In this document: positions 7,939 to 15,224 of the stretch, piece by piece
Layout of the letters: each line of letters starts with the position of its first letter
Numbering within the stretch: the first letter of the stretch is position 1
Source: an uncultured Bacteroidales bacterium
GTDB taxonomy: Bacteria; Bacteroidota; Bacteroidia; Bacteroidales; FEN-979
Length of the DNA: 41,231 nucleotides
Reading direction: 5' to 3'
Assembly (NCBI GenBank): GCA_903845055.1
Contig: CAIMWF010000120.1
Location: 1-41,231 of the forward strand
Translations under genes and position numbers: made by a program
Notes under the pieces: model-generated
Database searches by the model: none
Told to the model about the DNA's origin: nothing
Seen by the model: only the letters and a program-made list of their open reading frames with translations

Positions 7939-10900
7939 TCATTTGCAAACGATCACTCTCTTCGTCCAGCGGTTCCCGCTGTTACTGAAAACGACGGTAT
8001 AGATCCCGTTCTCGAACATTCGCAGATCGATCTCCTTCTGGATTTCCCCGTCAGGGTTGAATTCGCCCGATTGATAGATCCTTACTCCCAGGAGATTAAA
8101 GACTTCCAGCGAACAATGTTCCCCGGAGTTGCAATTGATCTTCGCGGTGAACAACCCGGCATTCGGGTTCGGAAAGACCAGGAACCCACCGGTATTTTGT
8201 ATTTCAGCGGTTCCTGTTTCGGGTGAATACGGGCAGGTCGTGACCGTCACATTTTTGGTTGTGGGGGGATCCGCCTTGCAGCCATTAGGATCCGTGTAAC
8301 TGACCGAGAGATACTTTGCACCGGGAAGTGTCCATTTTACCTGCACCTGGCTGGTGTTGAACCCTGCAGTCATTATCCCTCCCGGGCCCCCTACGATCCA
8401 GGTATAATAGGTCATCCCGGGTTCGGTGGAATAGGTTGTCAGTGCATTGACGCAAACCGAACTGCTTCCCGTGATCGTGGGGACCGGCAACGCATTTACG
8501 GTCACGTTCTTCACCGCGGGATTCTGTACCGGGCATCCCCCCTGCCCGACGTAGGTGACGGAAAGGGTTTGCGTACCCGGGTTGTTCCACTTAACATATA
8601 TTTGCCTTGTCCCGCTGCCGGAAAGCACCGACCCTCCCGGCGGAACAGTCCATGTGTAGCCGGTCATCCCCGGTTCAGTAGTGTAAAGGGCTGTCGAATT
8701 GACACAAATGGAAGATACTCCCGATATGGTAGGCACTGGGATGGGATATACGGCAACATTGAACTGCCCCGGGGTGAATGCCGTACAACCCGACGAATTC
8801 GCATAATTGACCTTCACATATTGGACCTGGGTGTTGGATGAACTCCAGGTTACGGTGATGGCATTGGTCCCGGCGCCGGCTGTAATGGAGCCCCCGGTCG
8901 AAATGGTCCATGTATAACCGCTCATGCCCGGTTGTGTCGTGTAAACGTTACCGGCGGACCCGGAGCATACGGCTGCCGGACCCGTTATGGTCGGTTCGGG
9001 CCTTGGATTAACGATTACAGCATAATAGACCGGGGTTGCTGCCCTGCACCCGGTCGGATTGGTGTAGTTCACCGTTACCGTCCTGCTGCCCGTCTGGGTC
9101 CAGGAAACGGTAATGGCCGATGTCCCGACACCCGAGGTGATCGTTCCGCCGGGGGAGACCGACCAGCTATAAGCGGTCATCCCGGTTTCGGTCGTGTATA
9201 CGTTCCCGGTACTGTAATAACAAACAGAGGCGGGGCCGGTGATGGTGGGCACCGGGGCCGGGCTTACCGCCACATTAAAAACTCCCGGTGCGGCTGCCGT
9301 GCAACCGCTTGTAGCTGTATAACTCACACTTACGGTCTGGGGCCCGGGTAAATTCCAGGCAACGGTCACATAATTCTTGGTCGCGGTCCCGCCAGCCACG
9401 ATGGATCCCCCGGATGAAACCGTCCAGGTATAATTGGTCATGCCCGTTTGGGTATAATAGTTATTCTGGAGGCTGCCCTGGCACACGGCAGATGGTCCGG
9501 TGATGGTCGGAACCGGCAGGGCTTTTACATTCACCTGGAATGTTGAAAACTGGATGGCCCTGCAGCCGTTGGCATTCGTATAATTTACCTTTACGGTCTG
9601 GGAGCCGGCCCCTGACCAGGTGACGGTCACGGTATTGGAAGCCGGGGTTCCGCCCGCGGTAACGGTTCCCCCGGTCGAAACGATCCATTCATAGGCTGTC
9701 ATCCCGGCCTGCGTGGTATAAACAACATTCGTCGTCCCCTGGCACACACTGTAATTGCCGGTGATCGACGGAACCGGTGCTTCATTGACCTTTACCGGGA
9801 ATGTGGTGGATGTCAATGCTTTGCATCCGGAAGGATTGTAATAGTTCACCTTTACATACTGGTTCCCGGGACTGTTCCAGGTCACATTGACTGCTGAAGT
9901 TCCTGCCCCGGAGGTTATGGATCCCCCGGTCGACACCGTCCAGGTATACCCTGTCATACCACCCTGGGTGGCATAGAGGTTCCCTTGCGTACCGGCACAA
10001 ACGGTATCCGGTCCGGAAATAACCGGTACGGGCAGGGGGTTCACCATAACGTTGAAGACCGTCGGATTGGCTGCAAAACAACCGTTTGTGTTCATATAGT
10101 TCACGCTTACGGTCCTGGCCCCGGCGGTATTCCAGGTTACTGCCACGCTGCTCCCATTGTTAGTCCCTCCGGCCGTAATGGAACCACCGGAAGAAACAGT
10201 CCAGGTGTAATTGCTCATCCCCTGCTGGGTCGTGTAAATATTGCCCGTTGAACCGGCACATACACTGGCATTTCCTGTAATAACGGGTACCGGGAGCGGA
10301 TACACTGTGACATTGTACACGGTGGGTGATGCGGCCGTGCAGCCTGCGCTGTTGGTATAATTCACACTCACAGACTGGGCGCCGAGGGAGTCCCATTTCA
10401 CCGTAAGGACGTTGGTTCCCGCTCCTGAAATAAGATGTCCCCCGGAAGAAATGTTCCATATGTAGCCTGTCATGCCGCTCTGCGTGTAATAAACACTGTT
10501 CTCGGCAGATCCGAGACATCTTTTTGACGGCCCGGTGATGGTCGGCACGGGAAGCGAACCGACCGTGACATATTTCGCGACGGGGTAACCGGCGCTGCAA
10601 CCAGCCGTATTTGCATAATTTACACTGACGGATTGCGTGCCCGACTTCGTCCAGGTTATGGTGGCACTGTTGCTGGAAACTGTTCCGCCGGCAGTGACTG
10701 ACCCTCCGCTGGAAATGGTCCAAGCGTAATTCGCCATGCCCGGTTCCGTCAAATAAACATTCCCGGCGGAGTTTATGCAAACAGGCGAGGGACCTGTGAG
10801 GGTTGGCACCGGGATTGGATTGACCATCACATTAAAGACGGATGGCGCAGCCCCGAAACAACTGTTTCCATTCATGTAGTTTACACTCACGGTCCTTGCG

Positions 10901-12531
10901 CCGGCCGAACTCCAGGTAACTGTAACGCTGTTGCTGTTGTAGGTTCCCCCGGCTGTTATGGACCCCCCGGAGGAGACATTCCAGGAGTAGTAGCTCATTC
11001 CCTGCTGGGTAATGTAAACATTGCCGGCTGAACCGGCACACACGCTGCTGTTCCCTGTAATGACAGGTACGGGCAGGGGATAAACGGTCACATTGTAGAC
11101 CGCCGGGGCTGCCGGTGTGCACCCGTTACCATTGGTATAATTCACGCTGATCGTTTGGGCCCCTGCGGTGTCCCACCGTACCGTGATCGATTTGGTTCCG
11201 GCTCCCGAAGTGATGGATCCGCCGGAGGAGACAGTCCACGTATAACCCGTCATGCCGCTCTGGGTGCTGTATACTGTGTTGGTTGCTGATCCGATGCACC
11301 GTGTGGCCGGACCGCTGATAGTTGGCACAGGCAGCGCATTGACTGCGACACTTTTAACAACCGGGGAAACTGCACTGCACCCGTAGGTGTTCGTATAATT
11401 AACACTGACGGTTTGTGTTCCCTCCGTGGTCCAGGTTATGGTGACACTGTTGCTGGCGGGTGTCCCGCCTGCCGTAATGCTGCCACCGGCTGAAACAGCC
11501 CAGGTGTAATTGGTCATGCCGGGCCCGGTGACATACACGTTCCCGGCCGAATTTACGCATGCCGACTGCGGACCCGTGAGGGCAGGGACCGGCCGGGGGT
11601 TGACGGTAACGGGATAGGTTGCCAGGCCGCCGGGCGTGTTGCAACCGTTAGCATCCGTATAGCTTACCTTTACACTCTGGGTACCCGTGCCGCCCCAGGT
11701 CACGGTGACGGTATTGCTGGTGGAAGTTCCCCCTGCCGTGATCACACCGCCGGTGGAGACGGTCCATGTGTAATTTGTCATGCCGGGTTGGGTGGAATAA
11801 ACATTGCCGGTTGTGTAGGTGCAGACGGGCGTGGGGCCGGTAATGACCGGCGTTACTGCCGGCAGGACCGTGACGGCGAGGGATGAGCCGGTACCTGTCG
11901 TGCAGCCATTGTTGCCGGATACGGTCACGTTACCGGAAACGGCGATGGATGAGTACGAAACGGTGATCGTATTTGTGGTTCCTCCCGAAGTGGTCGTTCC
12001 CCCGGCGGGCAGTGTCCATACATAACCGGTAACCCCGGGTATTTGAGGAACGGAATAGATGTAACCCGTGCCTCCGGCGCAAACGGCAGCCGGGCCTGTA
12101 ATGGTTCCCGCCGCACCGACCGCCCCCTCTGTCGTGAAGGTCATGTCGTTCCCGTTCGAGGTTCCCCCCGTGCTGGTCGCCCTGACCCGGTAATGGTATA
12201 GCGTGTTGCACTGCAGCCCGGTCAATAATGCGGTGACTGCGGTGATCGTGGATCCCGTCACTTGTGAAGGTATTCCGGCCACAGAACTGCCATAGGCTGC
12301 GCTGGTCCCATAATCAAAGGTTACGTATGCCGATCCGTTGTTCGGATTGACTGTTCCATTCAGCGTGGCGGTGGTCATGCCGATCGCCGTGGCGGCCGTG
12401 GTGACCACCGTTGGCGCAAGGGAAGGTACGTCGGGGGAAGAAACGCCGGGGCCGACCGTCAGGCCGTTCAGCTGTCCAAAACAAAACCACGGTACCATAC
12501 AAGCCAGGGTTAACAGGTAAATCGTTTTCAT
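7939..12531 (-). CDS. Giant T9SS-exported repeat surface protein (copy 1)
   Basis: This protein of 1530 residues has a signal peptide (MKTIYLLTLACMVPWFCFGQ), an Fn3-like domain at about 38-135 (TATLNGTV, FDYGTS, YHYRVRA), then 15 tandem PKD/SprB-like units of 84-88 residues. Each unit begins near PVPTITGP-x-x-VC, carries YTT-x-x-GM-x-x-YTW and SGGSITAGGT, and ends VSVNYTN-x-x-GC. Nearly every unit has two conserved Cys, one in VC and one in GC. The last roughly 75 residues (FLVFPNPNAGLF, LLGVRIYQSG, IYTVVF, KRVIVCK) are a type A C-terminal sorting domain, so export through the type IX system and surface attachment is expected. Units 3-5 and 6-8 are a duplicated three-unit block. A close paralogue lies at 30501-35102. 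Adhesion is a likely but unproven role. Confidence 0.93.
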   Translation of the reverse strand: MKTIYLLTLACMVPWFCFGQLNGLTVGPGVSSPDVPSLAPTVVTTAATAIGMTTATLNGTVNPNNGSAYVTFDYGTSAAYGSSVAGIPSQVTGSTITAVTALLTGLQCNTLYHYRVRATSTGGTSNGNDMTFTTEGAVGAAGTITGPAAVCAGGTGYIYSVPQIPGVTGYVWTLPAGGTTTSGGTTNTITVSYSSIAVSGNVTVSGNNGCTTGTGSSLAVTVLPAVTPVITGPTPVCTYTTGNVYSTQPGMTNYTWTVSTGGVITAGGTSTSNTVTVTWGGTGTQSVKVSYTDANGCNTPGGLATYPVTVNPRPVPALTGPQSACVNSAGNVYVTGPGMTNYTWAVSAGGSITAGGTPASNSVTITWTTEGTQTVSVNYTNTYGCSAVSPVVKSVAVNALPVPTISGPATRCIGSATNTVYSTQSGMTGYTWTVSSGGSITSGAGTKSITVRWDTAGAQTISVNYTNGNGCTPAAPAVYNVTVYPLPVPVITGNSSVCAGSAGNVYITQQGMSYYSWNVSSGGSITAGGTYNSNSVTVTWSSAGARTVSVNYMNGNSCFGAAPSVFNVMVNPIPVPTLTGPSPVCINSAGNVYLTEPGMANYAWTISSGGSVTAGGTVSSNSATITWTKSGTQSVSVNYANTAGCSAGYPVAKYVTVGSLPVPTITGPSKRCLGSAENSVYYTQSGMTGYIWNISSGGHLISGAGTNVLTVKWDSLGAQSVSVNYTNSAGCTAASPTVYNVTVYPLPVPVITGNASVCAGSTGNIYTTQQGMSNYTWTVSSGGSITAGGTNNGSSVAVTWNTAGARTVSVNYMNTNGCFAANPTVFNVMVNPLPVPVISGPDTVCAGTQGNLYATQGGMTGYTWTVSTGGSITSGAGTSAVNVTWNSPGNQYVKVNYYNPSGCKALTSTTFPVKVNEAPVPSITGNYSVCQGTTNVVYTTQAGMTAYEWIVSTGGTVTAGGTPASNTVTVTWSGAGSQTVKVNYTNANGCRAIQFSTFQVNVKALPVPTITGPSAVCQGSLQNNYYTQTGMTNYTWTVSSGGSIVAGGTATKNYVTVAWNLPGPQTVSVSYTATSGCTAAAPGVFNVAVSPAPVPTITGPASVCYYSTGNVYTTETGMTAYSWSVSPGGTITSGVGTSAITVSWTQTGSRTVTVNYTNPTGCRAATPVYYAVIVNPRPEPTITGPAAVCSGSAGNVYTTQPGMSGYTWTISTGGSITAGAGTNAITVTWSSSNTQVQYVKVNYANSSGCTAFTPGQFNVAVYPIPVPTISGVSSICVNSTALYTTEPGMTGYTWTVPPGGSVLSGSGTRQIYVKWNNPGTQTLSVTYVGQGGCPVQNPAVKNVTVNALPVPTITGSSSVCVNALTTYSTEPGMTYYTWIVGGPGGIMTAGFNTSQVQVKWTLPGAKYLSVSYTDPNGCKADPPTTKNVTVTTCPYSPETGTAEIQNTGGFLVFPNPNAGLFTAKINCNSGEHCSLEVFNLLGVRIYQSGEFNPDGEIQKEIDLRMFENGIYTVVFSNSGNRWTKRVIVCK
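10033..11598 (-). repeat. Two tandem copies of a three-unit super-repeat inside copy 1
   Basis: Repeat units 3-4-5 (about 11598 to 10815) and 6-7-8 (about 10815 to 10033) match in order: the first of each has VCINSAGNVY or a close variant, the second RCIGSA/RCLGSA, the third PVITGN followed by VCAGS. Each block is about 260 residues. The same arrangement occurs in copy 2, so this block duplication came before the whole-gene duplication. Boundaries are approximate. Confidence 0.75.
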
Positions 12532-13033
12532 GGGACGGGAGATAAGTTATTGTTGCTTGAAATTCATGCCAATACAAATATAACATCATAACAAAAAAAA
12601 AGGTTGCCTGGAGCACCGGATATCTTCAGAAAATTCTAAAATGCGGTTGGGTTGACGGGGGACGGGCTTTCAATACCACACGTAAACGGGCGATATTTTT
12701 TTACACCCGGAGTGGAACCTGGCACCTAATATGAAGTGTGCCGGACAAACCAGTCATGTATTAAAAACTCCATGGATGATCCGTTTGGTTCTTTCAGATA
12801 AACTCCTGGTAATTTTCCTGTTTTTCCGCCTGTAGGTTTCAGGACGATACCCGGCCGATGCAAGATGCCGTACGAATGAAGTACGAATGAAGTACGAACA
12901 AAGCGAGAAGAAAGCACGAACAAACGAGAACGAAGCAGCAACCCATCTTAGAGAAACAGGATGCTCCGGAGATGGAAAAACGAGGCTCCCCTTACTGGTA
13001 AAAGTTGCAAGTTAAGAAGCCTTTTATTATCGT
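12532..13033. other. Intergenic stretch with decaying 11-base tandem repeat
   Basis: The first 110 bases or so are the promoter region shared with copy 2. Positions 12660-12870 hold nothing recognised; a 71-codon minus-strand frame there is not convincing. At 12872-12938 ACGAATGAAGT occurs twice exactly and then about four times in altered form (ACGAACAAAGCG, ACGAACAAACG and others). Confidence 0.5.
12575..12582 (-). promoter_or_regulatory. -7 element for surface protein copy 1
   Basis: On the minus strand this reads TATATTTG, a match to TAnnTTTG, 44 bases before the start codon. The same element with the same spacing precedes copy 2 at 35146-35153. A T-run sits just upstream in both; an exact -33 TTG at 19-base spacing is not seen. 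Confidence 0.55.
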
Positions 13034-13363
13034 TTATCCTGTGATCTTTTCAATTACAGGCAGCAGTATGGGAATGTCAACAGCAACTGTTTGATAAACA
13101 ATATTCAGATCTACATCAATGTAATCATCAATGAGTTTATCACGCATTCCTGCCATGTCTTTCCAGGGCACCTCGGGATGTTTTTCTTTGAAGGTTTCGG
13201 AAAGCCTTATTGTCGCTTCACCCATTATTTATATCTGCCTGATACAAGCATCCTGAAGTTGAATATTCTTCAGAAAATCCTCCTTGCTGATCCCGGAAGC
13301 GTATAACACAATCCTCTTCAGATTGGTTTCAATGTGCTCAAGATAAATGGAGTCATCCTTCAT
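13034..13363 (-). pseudogene. HepT-like (DUF86) toxin, inactivated by a nonsense codon
   Basis: Read from the ATG at 13363, the frame gives MKDDSIYLEHIETNLKRIVL and on to QDACIRQI, then TAA at codon 45, then IMGEATIRLSETFKEKHP to the natural stop: 109 residues in one frame, so it is a nonsense mutation and not a frameshift. The family usually has QDAxIRRIEIIGEA here, so a Glu codon GAA to TAA change is likely. HepT is a HEPN ribonuclease whose R-x4-6-H motif is usually RNxLxHxY. Here it is RDKLIDDY, with Arg74 and Tyr81 kept but the catalytic His replaced by Asp79. A 63-residue C-terminal piece could still restart at 13225. The start overlaps the MntA stop by ATGA. Confidence 0.85.
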
Positions 13364-13650
13364 GCCTGAAAAATGATTTTAAGATCAGCCTCAATGTAGT
13401 TTCGCAATTTTTGATTTTTGATGGCGCCATCAGAAACGAGATCGACTTTGACGCCTAATAATTCAGATAATTCACGTTCAATCCGGACCAACTGAAACAG
13501 AGAGATGGAGGTATTAAGATTTATCAGGATATCAAGATCACTATCCGGCCTGGATTCATTCCTGGCATAAGAACCGAATATGCCCATTTTTACAGGATCA
13601 TACGCAAGGAGATAATCTACAATGACTTTATTTTTTTCAGGATTAAGCAT
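13360..13650 (-). CDS. mntA: MntA-type minimal nucleotidyltransferase antitoxin
   Basis: This 96-residue protein has the minimal nucleotidyltransferase signature GSYARNESRPDSDLDIL: Gly26-Ser27, ten residues, then Asp38-x-Asp40, matching GSx10DxD. The third carboxylate is probably Asp in VKVDLVSD. In the MntA/HepT systems this enzyme transfers AMP from ATP to a tyrosine next to the HepT active site and silences the toxin. Here all visible catalytic residues are kept although the partner toxin is broken. Gene order (antitoxin first, ATGA overlap) is the standard one. It may now be a solitary or decaying remnant, or act on another HepT in the genome. Confidence 0.88.
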   Translation of the reverse strand: MLNPEKNKVIVDYLLAYDPVKMGIFGSYARNESRPDSDLDILINLNTSISLFQLVRIERELSELLGVKVDLVSDGAIKNQKLRNYIEADLKIIFQA

Positions 13651-13721
13651 CTGCTGAAACTGTTTTACTAAAAATACGACATTTCCTCAATCAAACGAAG
13701 TGCAAAGTATAAAACGCAACG

Positions 13722-13786
13722 TGCGAAATGTAAAATGCGAAGTGTAAAGTGCGAAGTATTTCACATTTCGCATTTCACATTTCGCA
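13722..13786 (-). terminator. Iterated-word hairpin behind tRNA-Asn
   Basis: Two 28-base arms (13722-13749 and 13759-13786) made of repeated TGCGAAATGT-like words pair with about four mismatches around a 9-base loop. The hairpin begins about 10 bases after the tRNA 3' end and is followed by further AT-rich repeats. It may serve as the tRNA terminator. The iteration continues to about 13700. Confidence 0.5.
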
Positions 13787-13796
13787 TTTATCATGG

Positions 13797-13870
13797 CTCC
13801 CCCTGCTAGACTTGAACTAGCGACCCTCTGATTAACAGTCAGATGCTCTAACCAACTGAGCTAAGGAGGA
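13797..13870 (-). tRNA. tRNA-Asn (GTT)
   Basis: The minus strand gives a complete cloverleaf: acceptor TCCTCCT paired with AGGGGGA, D-arm TAGCTCAGTTGGTTAGAGC, anticodon loop CTGTTAA with anticodon GTT, T-loop TTCAAGT, and discriminator G. CCA follows directly (13796-13794), so it is genome-encoded. The anticodon GTT assigns asparagine. Confidence 0.95.
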
Positions 13871-13881
13871 ATTTGGGAGTG

Positions 13882-13911
13882 CAAAATTATGTATTTTCAC
13901 TTAAAATCCAA
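13882..13911 (-). promoter_or_regulatory. Promoter P1 of tRNA-Asn
   Basis: On the minus strand a TTG (13911-13909), a 19-base spacer and TAATTTTG (13889-13882) form a full Bacteroidota -33/-7 promoter. The predicted start is a few bases before the tRNA 5' end at 13870. Confidence 0.6.
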
Positions 13912-13941
13912 TACTTTATTGTTTTTTTTCGCTCTTTGGTG

Positions 13942-13971
13942 AAAATATATCCCGGTCAGGCTAAAATTCAA
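13942..13971 (-). promoter_or_regulatory. Candidate second promoter P2 of tRNA-Asn
   Basis: A second TTG (13971-13969), again 19 bases, then TATATTTT (13949-13942), one base off the -7 consensus. It lies exactly 60 bases upstream of P1, inside a repeated 17-mer (13902-13918 and 13962-13978, one mismatch). Confidence 0.4.
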
Positions 13972-14060
13972 TACTTTAGCATGGCGGAACTGCAGCCACC
14001 GGGGCGCCTTTCCGCCTGTAAGGGTTCGTCATTCATTATAAACCGCTGAATCAGGAAATT

Positions 14061-15224
14061 ATGGCCAGGATATCGAGGTTCTTATTGTTCATCATGCTTG
14101 TTTGCCGCATCTTATCCGCCCCGGCGCAGGTGCAGGGGGTGGTTGGCAGCCGGTTCACCGACAACTGGTCCATCGGCCTGGGGGCTGGTCCCAACATCTT
14201 TTTCGGCGATCTCAAGGCATACTCCTTCTGGCCGGCCACCTCGAACATGAACGAGGTGAAGTTCGGCGGCACCGCCACCCTTTCGAAACAGTTCAGCCAC
14301 GTCCTTTCGCTGCGCGGCCAGTTCCTCTACAGCGAACTCTCGGGCACCAAGCGGCACACCCGGGCCCATGTGCCCTATAACCTCTATTTCGACGGCAACA
14401 TCCTTGAGGGGAACCTCAACCTCCTGGTCAACTTCTCCAACCTCTTTTCGGGGGTCTACAAGCCCGGGCGGAAATTCTTCGTCTACGGCACCGTGGGACT
14501 CGGCCCCACCAGCTGGAACTCGAATGTCAAGGAGCTCGGCACCGGCACGCCGGTGCGCAGGAGCGACACCCTGGGCAACTGGACCACCGCCCTCATGGGG
14601 ATGGCCGGCATCGGCGCCTGGGTGAACCTGGGCGACAAGGTCAACATCGGGCTCGAATGGTCGCTCCATGGGGTCAACAGCGACAAGGTCGACGCCACGG
14701 TGAGCGGCTACAAGTACGACGCCTATTCGATGCTGTCGGTCAACGTCACTTACAATTTCAACAAGCCGCACCCGGGCAAAGCCCCCGAACCGAAGGTACA
14801 GCTGGTGCCCGTGGTGGTGCCCCCGCCCGTGCAGGAGAAAACGGAGGAACCGCTGCCCGACGTGATCGCGTCGCCCGACACCACGCGCATCGACACGCTG
14901 CAGGAGATCACCGAGATCCCCGAAGAGACCGAACCGGCCGATTCGCTGGCCAACCTCTCCGAACAGGGGGTGGTCTTCAGGGTGCAGCTCTTCGCGCTGC
15001 GCGCCCGCAAATACACCGCTGAAGAGGCCCGTGCGAAGTACCGGTTCGACCAGGAGGTGACCATCGATGCCGCCGACGGCTGGTACCGCTACACCCTCGG
15101 CCCCTTCACCGGGTACGCAGAGGCCAAGGCGCTGAAGAACAAAATGCGGAAACGCGGCTTCAGCGGTGCCTTCGTCACACGGTACTACAACGGCGCCAGG
15201 GTCCCCGTCCATGGAAAAAAATGA
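14061..15224 (+). CDS. Outer-membrane beta-barrel protein with C-terminal SPOR domain
   Basis: The 387-residue protein starts with a signal peptide (MARISRFLLFIMLVCRILSAPAQ). Residues about 30-235 alternate short beta strands with aromatic girdles (WSIGLGAGPNIFFGDL, KFFVYGTVGLGPTSW, AYSMLSVNVTYNF), as in an eight-stranded outer-membrane barrel. A proline- and acid-rich linker (about 240-300) leads to a SPOR domain (about 308-380: VVFRVQLFALRARKYTAEEA, WYRYTLGPFTGYAEAKAL). SPOR domains bind peptidoglycan glycan strands lacking stem peptides, so the protein could tie the outer membrane to the wall, perhaps at the septum. Its last 14 bases overlap the next gene, suggesting coupled translation. 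Confidence 0.85.
   Translation: MARISRFLLFIMLVCRILSAPAQVQGVVGSRFTDNWSIGLGAGPNIFFGDLKAYSFWPATSNMNEVKFGGTATLSKQFSHVLSLRGQFLYSELSGTKRHTRAHVPYNLYFDGNILEGNLNLLVNFSNLFSGVYKPGRKFFVYGTVGLGPTSWNSNVKELGTGTPVRRSDTLGNWTTALMGMAGIGAWVNLGDKVNIGLEWSLHGVNSDKVDATVSGYKYDAYSMLSVNVTYNFNKPHPGKAPEPKVQLVPVVVPPPVQEKTEEPLPDVIASPDTTRIDTLQEITEIPEETEPADSLANLSEQGVVFRVQLFALRARKYTAEEARAKYRFDQEVTIDAADGWYRYTLGPFTGYAEAKALKNKMRKRGFSGAFVTRYYNGARVPVHGKK

Noticed and set aside
12872-12938. Possible CRISPR-like array
   Set aside because: Units are 11 bases with no unique spacers and decay progressively; there are no cas genes in the window.
13034-13363. Ribosomal frameshift instead of a nonsense mutation in HepT
   Set aside because: The residues before and after the TAA are in the same frame and align with the family without a gap, so no frameshift is needed.
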